Shown here piece by piece: positions 55,563 to 64,000 of a stretch of DNA of 64,000 nt. Both the position numbers and the translations under genes were made by a program. The notes beneath the pieces are model-generated. The model did no database searches and was not told the DNA's origin. It saw only the letters and a program-made list of their open reading frames with translations. The stretch covers positions 2,968,091 through 3,032,090 of the forward strand of contig NW_020653855.1 of NCBI RefSeq assembly GCF_003589595.1, given 5' to 3'. Positions within the stretch are counted from its first letter, which is position 1. Each line of letters opens with the position of its first letter. Source of the stretch: Hyposmocoma kahamanoa (taxonomy: Eukaryota > Arthropoda > Insecta > Lepidoptera > Cosmopterigidae).

Positions 55563-56315
55563 GATCCGTATAATATTATATGTCTTAACATAACATCAAA
55601 ACATCTCAATCTAAGACACATATATGAGTGATTGGAATTGAGGGACTTTATTTACTTAAACTATGAACGTTTTTTTAAGATAGACGTGCCCATTTGGTCA
55701 TCAATGCGTATAACGTTTATTTTTTTACAGTTTAAGTAAGTTGTCCCATTATCACTTATAAATTAACAACCTCGGAATTGTGAGTTAATTTAGGGAAACT
55801 AAAGAATAATATGAATATTCTCTTCTTAAAATTCCGGGAATTCTCCGAATTGATTATATTCCAATATAAGTACGTAATATTTCATATTAAGTATTTGCTA
55901 GAAATTATTGTCACAAAAAATAATATTGTATTATAGGTGTGTTTCTATATGCACTAGAACTTGCGCATTTAAATACTTTATTCATTTAAAAAATAAACAT
56001 GAGACAACCTATATTTTGGAATGTTTAGAAAATAAACAGTAAAAAAGTTTTACATATTGATGACGAAATGGGTATATCCATACTAAGAAAACGTGCATAC
56101 TTTAGGTTAATTAACTTCCTCAATACCCATCACTAATTTTTAAGTAGTTAAATTAGTACCGGAAAAATAATAATTATTATTATTATTTATTTCATTTTTT
56201 TTAAATTACAGTTTTCCGAGATAAAGTACATAATCCCACAAAACTGAGTATTCAGTTTGACTGTGGGATACATATAATAATACATATATTTTTCCTAACA
56301 TGTATTTTAACAATA
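55563..56315. other. A+T-rich spacer
   Basis: Nothing recognised. Confidence 0.45.
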
Positions 56316-56317
56316 AT

Positions 56318-56500
56318 CTACTCAACAAACCCTGAAACAAAATATGTTTTTAATTTACTTTCCTTAGGTTCAACTCTAATAACCTCAGGTGAACTGTTTA
56401 GTAAGTATGGAATACGTTTCTTTAAAGTTCTATCTCCATAGTAATTATTGACTTTTATTACTCCAAAGTTATTTACAGCTACCAGATATTTGTGTTTTAG
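56318..56500 (-). pseudogene. LINE reverse-transcriptase C-terminal fragment
   Basis: Continuous minus frame, too short and without Met to be flagged as an ORF. It reads Lys-Tyr-Leu-Val-Ala-Val-Asn-Asn-Phe-Gly, then 'YYGDRTLKKRIPYLLNSSP', then Lys-Leu-Lys-Thr-Tyr-Phe and a stop at 56318. The 'YG.RTlk..iP.llN..P' core resembles the tail of non-LTR RT proteins; moderate confidence. Confidence 0.5.
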
Positions 56501-56817
56501 CTAACAGGTAGTATTTTACAAGTTTAAAAAAAATAATTGTAGTCTCCATAACATTTTTCTTTAGTTTTATTGTTTACAAGATAATATACCGTATAAAAAC
56601 CTGTATAATACCGGATAATTGATACCGATACCATAAAGTCTGTGAAATCATTTCTTAAAAACACTGGTCTAATTTATATCGGCATTATCTCAAGTACCGG
56701 TACTGTAGCAAGTTTAGTGGTACCGGTTTCTGAAAATTCCGATATTCGATTCGAGTCCGGGCAATTGGCGTGAATATAGATATATTCACGCTATTCGGTA
56801 ACCCAGCACAAGGTCGA

Positions 56818-56948
56818 AATTTTTTTGCCCGAAATAACGTTCGTTCAAATTTTCAACACACCGAAAACCGAATTATAAGGAAACAGTTCTTTCAGGATAT
56901 GTTGAATGTTTATCGCAAAGACACGATTAGTTAAGTTAGGTTTAAAAT
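56818..56948 (+). repeat. Intronic repeat, copy 1 (paired with 60962-61128)
   Basis: 'cgaaataacgttcgttcaaa', 'caccgaaaaccgaattataa', 'tctttcaggatatgttgaat' and 'cacgattagttaagttagg' match 60.96-61.13 kb in the same orientation, one on each side of exons a to d. The open frame starting at 56906 begins inside this repeat. Confidence 0.8.
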
Positions 56949-57077
56949 TAATCAAAGTTACTTTCGAGGTTATGAAATTTCGACCAAACTTTATTTCTGG
57001 AAACTGTCATTTTGGACTACAGATAGGTAACCATATCTTTCAAGTAATATTAATTTCAAAATGTCTGTTTATTCCAG

Positions 57078-57222
57078 GCGGGTGCACGTTCCCAGTGGAC
57101 TGGTCTGGCAGCTGGTTCCAGTCAGGTTACCCTGGCCTGATCAGCATCAACTCCACTCACATACACTCCAAGGGCGAGTGTGCAGAGACGGAGTCTTATG
57201 ACAAGTTTCTCTTGTATGACAG
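57078..57222 (+). CDS. Host gene exon a: N-terminal CTFP...WFQSG module
   Basis: First recognised coding exon of the only convincing host gene. A pyrimidine-rich acceptor ends in CAG at 57075-57077 and a consensus donor GTGAGT follows 57222. The exon enters with two bases completing a codon and leaves with two bases of an Arg codon. It encodes about 48 residues: a Cys-Thr-Phe-Pro start, a Trp-Ser-Gly-Ser-Trp-Phe-Gln-Ser-Gly core, a Lys-Gly-Glu-Cys turn and an Asp-Lys-Phe-Leu-Leu-Tyr-Asp-Arg end. From memory this is the N-terminal module (DUF7044-like) of an arthropod/nematode family whose biochemical role is unknown. In that family the CxFP motif sits just after the signal peptide, so an upstream exon with the start codon is expected; I could not find it. 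The in-frame Met at 56906 lies in intron sequence, inside a repeat also present at 60.96 kb, and is not the start. Confidence 0.88.
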
Positions 57223-57244
57223 GTGAGTATATCCAACCAAGCAT

Positions 57245-57345
57245 ATTTTTAACCGACTTCGAAAAGAAGGAGGAGGTTTTCTTTTCGTCTGTATTTTTTG
57301 TGAATTGATTTCGATTATTCTTTTTTATTGGAAAGGGAGTACCTC
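57245..57345 (+). repeat. Family B repeat, intronic 5' fragment
   Basis: 'ttttaaccgacttcgaaaag', 'ggaggaggttttcttttcg' and 'gattattcttttttattgga', 22 bp after the donor of exon a. Confidence 0.75.
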
Positions 57346-57446
57346 AGTCTCATTCAAAATCTTTCTTTCTTCTAATCCCACAACCTTTTCAGGTCTGTCG
57401 ATTTTATAAAACAAGTTATAGGTGATTGTTATTTTTAAGCTCTTTT

Positions 57447-57764
57447 TTATTGAATATCATAATGTTTGTTATATTTATTTATACAAAGATGGAACACTTG
57501 GAAAAAAAAACTTCGATCAGAAGGTCTACTCTCAAAATATATAACATAGAGAAATGACTTTTCTTGGTGGTGGTAGGTCAATAAACTTAGAATATTTTTG
57601 AACACCCTCCGTGTTACATCCTCAAAAAGATTATACAAAATTCTCGCAGCGAGCCGGTAATCGCTTACAACTTTGCCATCAGTAAGCGATACCAAGAAAC
57701 TGCGATTCCTTTGACGTCGTCTCTCTACTTCATCTTCACGTATTTTTTGTCCGAGCGCCTCCAA
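57447..57764 (-). pseudogene. Possible DNA-transposon N-terminal fragment, intronic
   Basis: A 105-codon minus frame in the intron after exon a. It has an acidic/Arg-rich start, then 'RSFLVSLTDGKVVSDYRLAA' and Leu-Tyr-Asn-Leu-Phe-Glu-Asp-Val. The 'L.D..v...YRL....i..L.e..' spacing recalls the N-terminal region of PIF/Harbinger-type transposases, but no catalytic DDE part follows. Speculative. Confidence 0.3.
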
Positions 57765-58204
57765 AACTAACAGTATTCACGATTTTTACGCAAACGATGT
57801 AGAAACGGTACCGCTCGAGCTACCGTTGGTTTTATATCAGTTCTAAGATGAAAATAATGTCAAAATACGACACGGAAGCTCTCATTTGGCGTTTCGGAGT
57901 AAGGTATCCGCAACTAATTGTGTCAAGTCACGATCTTCGAGTCGTCGTTACTTCCGGGTCCGATACGAAGCTAAAACGATGATCGTTGCTTCATATTTCG
58001 TATGACGTGTTGAGGTTATGATGTCCGATACACGTTCCAATCAAAATCCTGTCAAAATGGCTTTTCGTAGTAGCTTTATAAACGTCCGATGTCGGCCACC
58101 CAAATGAATTACGCGTTTCATTCCGCAATCGTTCCACAATCGGGCACATAACGCGTTTCATAGTAAGAAATTATAAAACCGAACTACGTGTATCGGATTT
58201 TACT

Positions 58205-58450
58205 TCTGGGAGTAGACGCCCTGACTAGATTCGAACCAACGTCTTCCAACAAGCCGTGGCAGACGCTATGCCAACTAAGTCGCGGAACGAACTAGCGGAC
58301 CTTGCGGATTTGTCACAGATGTCGCTACGGCAAAAAAGTTAGTTAAAGACACACAAAGAAAAATTCCTGTGATCCGGCTGGATTCGAACCAGCAATTTTT
58401 TCACCAAACCGAGGCTATAGCTCTCTCAGCTGAGCCACGGAAGGAGTCAG
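58205..58450 (-). repeat. Two tRNA-like SINE heads, minus, intronic
   Basis: 58205-58300 is family F-like ('gattcgaaccaacgtcttcc', 'gacgctatgccaactaagtc'). 58373-58446 has inverse 'ctggattcgaaccagc' and 'tctctcagctgagccacgga', a clean tRNA-like A/B-box pair. Family F-like leader wording ('cacaaagaaaaattcctgtg') lies between, so both are SINE heads and not a host tRNA gene. Confidence 0.65.
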
Positions 58451-58562
58451 TTACCAATTTCTCCATGTGCTTGTTGCAGATCTTTATTTTTGGTTTTAGG
58501 GCTTATTTACCGTAGCATTTTTTTTCTTATTACGTTTTCTTTCGAACTTGGTACTTTAGCAC

Positions 58563-58922
58563 TAGTGGTGCAACGGAAGTGTCATAAGTTCATATCGGAA
58601 ACAGAAACAGAAACAGATATTAAAAGTAAATCTTAGCGGAAACGGAAGCGAATGCGGAAGCGAAAATACTATAGATTTCAAGGAATGTTCCAGAGAGGAC
58701 TTATTTCTGGTTTTATAATTTCACTTTTACATAAATCAAAATTGCTAAAAACGTTTGTCCCACTGTCGAGTAATCCGCATGCGCGCTTCATCCGTTGCGA
58801 ACGTTGTAAACTTCCGATTAAAGTTCCTTTATTAAAACTGCGGAAGCAGAAACGGAAACAGATGTGAAAAGCGTGTGGAACTTCGGCAGTTGCGGAAGCA
58901 GAAGCAGAGGTCTGTTGCATCA
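58563..58922. mobile_element. Possible hAT-like element with cggaagc repeats
   Basis: The left 'gtggtgcaacggaagtgt' (58566-58583) is roughly inverse to the right 'gtctgttgcatcaac' (58910-58924). Inside, 'cggaaacagaaacag', 'gaaacggaagcgaatgcg' and 'cggaagcagaagcagagg' form degenerate 6-bp purine repeats near both ends. Non-coding. Intronic. Confidence 0.5.
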
Positions 58923-59228
58923 ACTTTAAATCAATTTAATACACACAATTTAGATAAGAGCCAAAAAACAGAACGCGCGTCTTTTGGAAAATACACATGC
59001 TGAATAATACTTGAATACTTGCTGTAATACTTTAATAAAGGTCAAATTAACACTAGGTTATAACATGTGCAGAGATAGTGCAGGGTATATAATATCTAAG
59101 GGTAAAAGACCATAGAGCCCATAAGGCTATTGTCAGACCGTACACATGCAGTCGCTAGAATTACTGCAGCTACCGTCTCGTACATGTATGTATGCATTTA
59201 ACAGTAACTCTTCTTTGTTTACTTACAG

Positions 59229-59296
59229 GAGTGATGACTGCTACCGATGTATGGTGATTCACGAAAAGCACAAATATGTTCTACAGTATAAAGAAA
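59229..59296 (+). CDS. Host gene exon b: DDCYRC...EKH...LQYKE
   Basis: Second recognised exon. The acceptor is ttacag (AG at 59227-59228) and the donor GTGAGT begins at 59297. The first base completes the Arg codon split from exon a, so the frame runs on as Arg-Ser-Asp-Asp-Cys-Tyr-Arg-Cys-Met-Val-Ile-His-Glu-Lys-His and ends Leu-Gln-Tyr-Lys-Glu plus one base (phase 1). The CxxC pair and the EKHxxVLQYKE run are the most family-specific residues I recognise. They suggest a disulphide-rich extracellular fold. At 68 bp this exon has no long open frame of its own; splice sites and frame continuity with its neighbours are the evidence. Confidence 0.88.
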
Positions 59297-59771
59297 GTGA
59301 GTAAAGTTATTATCACATAATCTATCTAGGTATTGACATAATTGTGTTTTCCTGAAACTACTATTTAGGACTATTCGCGTTCTTGTAAAAGATGCCTATT
59401 ATAGTCAAAACCAGATTCACGGAGTAAGTAAATATTATTCAATAAATAACTATAAATTAACTACAAAACAACATCCGCAAACTGTAAAACATAATAACAT
59501 AATATATTTTTACGGAGGTTAACAGTTTAGAATCAATGCCTATTATCACTATGCGATATCACGAAAAATTCTATTAAATTGTGTACAGAAATATTATTTG
59601 GCAATAACAGAATTAAAATGACTGAAATACATACATTCAGAAGGGCATGTCCATATTATTTCTTCGTGTTTGATAAAAACCATTTTGCGAATATTCGATC
59701 ACTGCTTATAAGTTACATAGTATATATATGTACCTATATACTGTCTAACTCATGAACCTTATCTGTTTCAG

Positions 59772-59919
59772 CGTACTGTTACCCAAAAGACTCGTTAGCG
59801 TCAATCTGCGAGTCGATCAGCGGTGACGCACCGCTCTATTCCATGTTCAGGAAGGAACCGAAGCCTGTGCCAGTGCAGTGTCCTTTCCATCCTGCGCCAT
59901 TTACATTTACGTATAGTCG
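59772..59919 (+). CDS. Host gene exon c: Cys/Pro-rich segment
   Basis: Third recognised exon. The acceptor tttcag ends at 59771 and the donor GTAAGT begins at 59920. It joins exon b in phase 1, making a Thr codon, and encodes about 49 residues: Tyr-Cys-Tyr-Pro-Lys, a Ser-Ile-Cys-Glu-Ser-Ile segment, a Pro-Leu-Tyr-Ser-Met-Phe segment and a Pro-rich stretch ending Gln-Cys-Pro-Phe-His-Pro-Ala-Pro-Phe-Thr-Phe-Thr-Tyr-Ser-Arg. Three cysteines add to the pattern of exons a and b. The final 'CPF...F.F.Y.R' looks like the start of the second domain (DUF7043-like, from memory). No membrane segment is visible. Confidence 0.88.
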
Positions 59920-60394
59920 GTAAGTCGAAAATTTTTCTGTCGTCCTTCTTGAGTACCTACTTTAAACATTTTTACTTAGTATCTTTAAAAAATGCGTAGT
60001 TTTAATAAATAGGCCTCGAAATTTGCGCGGTTTTTGTTTTTGTATGAAAAGTATGCTCTGTTTTAGTTACTTAAAATTCCCAAACGTCTCGTTAAGAGAT
60101 TAAAATTGTTGAGCGAAATTTGTTTGTTTGTTGTAAGTTTGTTAGGAGAACTATTGATTACAATGTTATATGTAAAATTTAAAATTTTCAGGCCCTACAA
60201 ATGAAGTAGTAGGGTACTGCAAAATAATAAACATTCATATTATCATAAAATTTAAAATTTGTTTAGAACAAAAATATGATATGAAATTCTGTTATTGTAT
60301 TCTTTTTATGTTATTATTACTTAATTTATTACTGTCGTTTATTTATTATTAAATAAAGCATGCCATTTTATTCTAAAAATTCTTGCAAGGAATA

Positions 60395-60670
60395 GAAGCT
60401 TTTTAACCGACTTAAAAAAAGGAGGTTCTCAGTTCGACTGTTTTTTTTTGTATGCATATTACGCGATAACTGATTTGCATTTGTGGACCGATTTTGATGA
60501 TTTTTTTATTGTTGGAAAGAGGGTACCTCAGTATTGGTCCCATTTAAATTTGTAGAAAATATTCCTAAACTTAAGGTTGAATCCGATCTTGCGCACTTTC
60601 CGGTGTATTTCAATATAACTTGGCAAATAGATGTAATTCCACGAATTTTTGAGTTCGGTTTTCCTAATCT
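60395..60670 (+). repeat. Family B repeat, intronic plus copy
   Basis: 'ttttaaccgacttaaaaaaa', 'acgcgataactgatttgcat', 'ggaaagagggtacctcagta' and 'ttggcaaatagatgtaattc', ending about 100 bp before exon d. Confidence 0.8.
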
Positions 60671-60768
60671 TTTTTTTATAAAAAAATTATTAATAAGAAA
60701 TAATATTTCAATATTTAATATCATAGTTTTGTAACAAAAGTTAATAAAGGGAATTGTTAAATTTTCAG

Positions 60769-60881
60769 GGGCTCAGGCGACTGTGCAAATCCACCGTCTC
60801 GTGCAGAATCTTGCACTGACGATTCTCGACTGCTGCTGAGGTACATGGCCTGCCCAGATGTACCAGGCACGGAGAGCAATG
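60769..60881 (+). CDS. Host gene exon d: GSGDC...CPDVPGTESN
   Basis: Fourth recognised exon. The acceptor ttttcag ends at 60768 and the donor GTAAAA begins at 60882, weaker than the others. The frame continues from exon c across a phase-2 intron as Arg-Gly-Ser-Gly-Asp-Cys-Ala-Asn-Pro-Pro-Ser. It then runs through Glu-Ser-Cys-Thr-Asp-Asp-Ser-Arg-Leu-Leu-Leu-Arg-Tyr-Met-Ala-Cys-Pro-Asp and ends Thr-Glu-Ser-Asn plus one base. Three more cysteines. The motifs 'GxxDCxNPxSxxxxC' and 'LLLRYxACPDV' recur, as I recall, in the DUF7042-7045 proteins. An open frame with a Met at 60858 runs into the following intron and is not the real reading frame. Confidence 0.88.
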
Positions 60882-60961
60882 GTAAAATCTGTACCCTATC
60901 ATACCTTCATATTATATCTTCACTTGGGTAACCTGTCACACGAACCTATCACAAACTCGAA

Positions 60962-61128
60962 TTTTTTTTGCCGAAATAACGTTTGTTCGAATTTTAATTA
61001 CACCGAAAACCGAATTATAACGAAACCGTTGTTCTTTCAGGATATGTTGGATGTTTATATGGAGGATATTTGCGATAAACGCAAAGCCACGATTAGGTTC
61101 GGTTAGCTTACCTTAAGTTAGGTTTAAA
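60962..61128 (+). repeat. Intronic repeat, copy 2
   Basis: Partner of 56818-56948, with extra 'ggaggatatttgcgataaac' and 'ggttcggttagcttacctta' sequence. It starts about 80 bp after exon d. Confidence 0.8.
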
Positions 61129-61224
61129 AGAAAACTCTTCACTTGCTTAAGTGAAAAGATATCTGGAAGAAATAGCTACTTAATAACGATAACTTTGCAA
61201 AATAATATTAAGGCGAGGTATTTT

Positions 61225-61420
61225 AACACGAGCTTAGATTTTAAGAGACGACGCCTCTCGCGTTTCGCAATCCGCGCGCTCAAAATTAATATGATTAAAA
61301 AATTCGAACAGGCGAAGAAAACTTCACATCGACAAGCGCCCATTGGCGACTGACGGGCCAGCTAACGGCGCGGCGTGTCGTTAAACCGCTGTGCAATTTG
61401 CAAATTTTGGGCTAAATGTG
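61225..61420. other. GC-rich intronic patch
   Basis: 'gacgacgcctctcgcgtttc', 'gacaagcgcccattggcgac' and 'ctaacggcgcggcgtgtcgt' stand out from the A+T-rich intron. No frame or repeat match recognised; 'cattggcgac' and 'acgggccagc' give no clear structure. Confidence 0.4.
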
Positions 61421-61429
61421 CATTTAATA

Positions 61430-63000
61430 ACTAATAGGGCTTTAATTGAAAACCAAAATTTTGCAGGTTCTCTGGTAATAAAGAGAAATATCTGCATATA
61501 AAAATTATGTACAAAGCTAGATAGTTTATTCTTAAATATTTTTTTTTTATTTTAGCCTGTTTTAGGATTTTATATGATGAGATAAAATACATCTTATCAT
61601 GTAACACATTAGCTCATTCTATAGTCAAGATCCTTAGGTGTATAGTATATTTTTAGGGCGTTATTTAACAGTAAATACTTAAACCATTCGATCTGGCAAA
61701 ACAGTTTTTGCGCTTGCGCTCGTCCGGTGACTCGCGTTAATTCGGTCTCATTTAATTTTTCTTATGTCTCATATAAAGTAAATTTTACTAAATGGATACA
61801 TGGAGGTCCAATAGTCTTTATTATATTTTATATAATGTGGTCTTTATTTCTTTAATGTTCATTAAAGAATTGTGATTTTTCTTACATTCATGCCCTTTTA
61901 AACCGTGCATGCAGTGCCGGATTAAGTAATTCGCGCAATGAATGAATGAGTGATGAATTTTACTTATCTGTCTAAAATACAGCTTAAAAAATCATTACCA
62001 CGTCTACCATTACCACTACTATGTATACCACCTTATACATAGTAAGACAGTCTTCTTAGTTTTGGCACGCAAATCTTTCTCTACGTTTTAGAAAGTAGAA
62101 TTTTTATTAAAATTTTTCATACATTCGTGCCCGTGTAAGCCATTTAACAACAAAGAAATGAACGAATGATGAATGATATTTATGTATACACAATACAGGT
62201 TAAAAAAGATATTATACATGGTAAGACAGTCTTCTTATGTTTTGGTATGCAACACGGAAATATGCAAGCATATAATTCTCTGCATTTTTGAAAAGTAATT
62301 ATTTTGAAGCCATGGTTTTAAGAGAGTTATTAATTGTACATGTTGTAATAGTAACTTTTTTTTAAATCAGATGGATACTCTTACTTAAGATTATAGTACA
62401 AGTAATTCATGAATTGTAATATGAGAAGTATGTTGTGCTGTACTAGATATAAACACAGTATGTAATTTAAGAAAATAAGTGCACACGAGTTATTTAAGTA
62501 AATCGCGGCAACTATGAATTGGAATTTCAGTAAAAGCTATCGTGTAGCAAGCACATAAGACACTTTCCAATTTAATTTCTAGCTGAGGCCAAGAATCAAA
62601 GAATATTATTTATAATTTGTAGGTACAAAGAATATTATATATGTTTAGTACATTGATTTGTAGAAACTTATTTGTGAAAAAGTCTTTGCCAGAGTAAAAT
62701 TTGTTATCCCTTAGCCATGACTCATTTAAGTAGAGGGTTATTGTCAGAAGAGTCTGTTAAATAGATTAAGCAGAGAGATATGTAACTACAGATGATGTTA
62801 TTTACAACTAATGAATAAAATGAATGAATGAATGAAATGTAGAAGTTCTTTTGTTATTTATTATTATTAATAACTTTTATATTATAAATGGCGTCTTATT
62901 ACCGGGGTTCCTCTAAAATGAACTAGCAATTAATGGTAAGAAATCACGCCATCAACACCTCTGACCGGTGATTCGAACTACAGTTCTAAAGTCACATGAC
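61430..63000. other. Intron, no recognised feature
   Basis: A+T-rich, with two weakly similar passages at 61870-62060 and 62090-62240 ('gtaagacagtcttcttagtt' and 'gtaagacagtcttcttatgt'; 'attcatgcccttttaa' and 'attcgtgcccgtgtaa'), a local duplication. 62955-62985 has an inverse B-box-like 'ggtgattcgaactacag'. Confidence 0.55.
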
Positions 63001-63030
63001 ACCTGAACATTTTACTTGTAACATTTTCAG

Positions 63031-63145
63031 TGGAAGAACTCGTCTGCCTGGCGACCTGGAAGGAAGGGTCGACGAGGTACCTCGTGGGGCAGATCTCCCA
63101 GGTGCAGAGACGAAATTCCATTGCCTCAGATGAGGATACTTATAG
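63031..63145 (+). CDS. Host gene exon e: VEELVCLATW...GQI
   Basis: Fifth recognised exon. The acceptor acattttcag ends at 63030 and the donor GTGAGA begins at 63146. It joins exon d in phase 1 as Val-Glu-Glu-Leu-Val-Cys-Leu-Ala-Thr-Trp-Lys-Glu-Gly-Ser-Thr-Arg-Tyr-Leu-Val-Gly, continues to Gln-Ile-Ser-Gln-Val-Gln-Arg-Arg-Asn-Ser, and leaves with two bases of an Arg codon. The Cys-Leu-Ala-x-Trp-Lys-Glu-Gly and Tyr-Leu-Val-Gly pieces look like one strand pair of a small beta-rich domain; that structural reading is inference. The 2.1-kb intron before it is the second longest in the recognised part of the gene, after the ~2.0-2.1 kb intron between exons a and b being similar in size. Confidence 0.88.
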
Positions 63146-63339
63146 GTGAGAAAATATTGCTTACATTTACCATTGTCAGAATAGCTGAAACTTTGTCCAT
63201 AGATTACTAGTTTCAACTTACTGGTGACTGAAGAGTCACTTTGTTATTAAGTTGAAACTAATCTACCCCCTTATTTAATCTTTTATCTTTCTTTTTAATG
63301 TAGCCCCTTCGGGCTCAGATTTTAAAAGAGATCCAGTGC

Positions 63340-63730
63340 CCCACAGCAACACTATAAAAATGTTGGCAAATAATAAGTAGAATCGGTTATTTCGACTGCA
63401 ACATTTTCAAAAGTTTCAGACAGATAATTAATTAGTGGAAGCACTTGTTCAAAGGGCAACATTTTAAAAATATTGGTTGACATTTAATAGAATCAGTTAC
63501 TTCAACTGCGACATTATCAAAAGTTTGAGACAGATCATTCGTAGAATCTAATCACTATAAAAATGTTGACAGGTAAAATTACCCGTCAACATTTTTATAG
63601 TGCTGTTTGTCTACAAATGTAGAAACAGTTGTATGTCGATATAACTGATTTTACAAATTATAATTATATAACTGATTCTAAAAATTTTGATAACGTTGCA
63701 CTGCAATATTATCAAAATTTTGGTAGACAA
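63340..63730. repeat. Intronic satellite-like block with hairpin
   Basis: A ~110-bp unit is repeated: 'gaatcggttatttcgactgc' at 63380 and 'gaatcagttacttcaactgc' at 63490, each followed by 'acattNtcaaaagttt..agacag'. 63553-63570 and 63585-63602 ('cactataaaaatgttgac') are exact inverses with a 14-base loop, and the same word occurs at about 63348. Probably a small palindromic transposon with internal repeats. Confidence 0.75.
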
Positions 63731-63903
63731 TTAATAGGAACAATGGTTTAAATGGCAACATTTAGCTGGAAAGACAGAATATCAATGCTACCGTTTTCTC
63801 TCCTTTGCCTTTTACCGTTGGACATCTTACGATGTGTACATTTGTTCGTCTGTCTCCTAGCGAAGTTTGTCCTCACATGAATTGTTTTTTTGTTACCTTA
63901 CAG

Positions 63904-64000
63904 ATGCTTCATCTACAAAGGCCAACACAGCGGCGAGAAAAGCATGACGTACAATATAGCGCAATCAGGAGACGCTACTTGTAATGGATTGTCCTCGCCG
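63904..64000 (+). CDS. Host gene exon f (continues beyond the window)
   Basis: Sixth recognised exon, cut by the window edge. The acceptor ends in cag at 63901-63903. The first base completes the Arg codon from exon e, then the frame reads Cys-Phe-Ile-Tyr-Lys-Gly-Gln-His-Ser-Gly-Glu-Lys, continues Ser-Met-Thr-Tyr-Asn-Ile-Ala-Gln-Ser-Gly-Asp-Ala-Thr-Cys and is still open at 64000. Exons a to f give about 228 codons. I recall family members being several hundred residues long, so this is probably the N-terminal third to half, with more exons and the stop to the right. Confidence 0.88.

Noticed and set aside
56906..57226. Met at 56906 as start of the host gene
   Set aside because: The stretch before 57078 is a repeat also found in a later intron; a good acceptor sits at 57077 and the conserved CTFP motif begins right after it.
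57447..57764. Host exon on the minus strand
   Set aside because: No splice sites or homology; at best a transposase N-terminal scrap, listed with low confidence.
58373..58446. tRNA gene on the minus strand
   Set aside because: Clean A and B boxes, but flanked by SINE F-like leader sequence and a second tRNA-like head; arms do not pair over a full cloverleaf.

Overview
This window is eukaryotic nuclear DNA, very probably from a moth or butterfly (Lepidoptera). It is A+T-rich, and its one convincing host gene is cut into short exons with consensus GT/AG borders. The rest is packed with 5'-truncated non-LTR retrotransposons, tRNA-derived SINEs and small foldback elements, including the 'aaccgacttc...ggaggaggtt' repeat that I know to be common in lepidopteran genomes. 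No prokaryotic genes, operons, CRISPR arrays or plausible intact tRNA or rRNA genes were seen.

Host gene (57.1 kb to the right edge, plus strand): six consecutive coding exons of one cysteine-rich, probably secreted or cell-surface protein. The exons are 57078-57222, 59229-59296, 59772-59919, 60769-60881, 63031-63145 and 63904-64000 (the last runs off the window). They join in frame with intron phases 2, 1, 2, 1, 2 and give about 228 codons. The pattern (CTFP..W.GSWFQSG, DKFLLYDR, DDCYRCMVI.EKH..VLQYKES) matches, from memory, an uncharacterised arthropod/nematode family annotated with Pfam DUF7042-DUF7045 domains. The start and signal peptide are not in the first recognised exon and must lie further upstream.

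0-57 kb: an intergenic or long 5'-intron region in which I found no host coding exon. It holds (i) decayed LINE pieces: a minus-strand jockey/CR1-like ORF2 over 13.6-15.2 kb, plus-strand 3' ends of the same family near 21.5, 44.1 and 52.4 kb, a RNase H/zinc-knuckle tail at 24.2-24.8 kb, and C-terminal pieces at 4.7-5.2, 18.3, 19.9, 21.3, 26.3-26.7 and 56.3-56.5 kb; (ii) about 17 copies or pieces of a ~300-bp repeat (family A); (iii) a ~450-bp repeat (family B) on both strands; (iv) several tRNA-derived SINE families (T, F, K, G); (v) foldback or TIR elements, including a 2.3-kb palindromic element at 35.0-37.3 kb and an 890-bp element flanked by TTAA at 20.1-21.0 kb; (vi) a locally duplicated block at 8.1-10.2 kb containing tandem copies of an ATCACGCGTGAT-type motif.

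Insertions are often nested (A inside F, T inside B, T inside a foldback element, A inside a TIR element), which gives relative ages. The most useful leads are the host gene, the 35-37 kb foldback element, the duplicated ACGCGT block, a 5S-rRNA-like fragment near 29.4 kb, and two loci sharing the same family A/SINE T junction. I see no evidence for a new multi-gene system.
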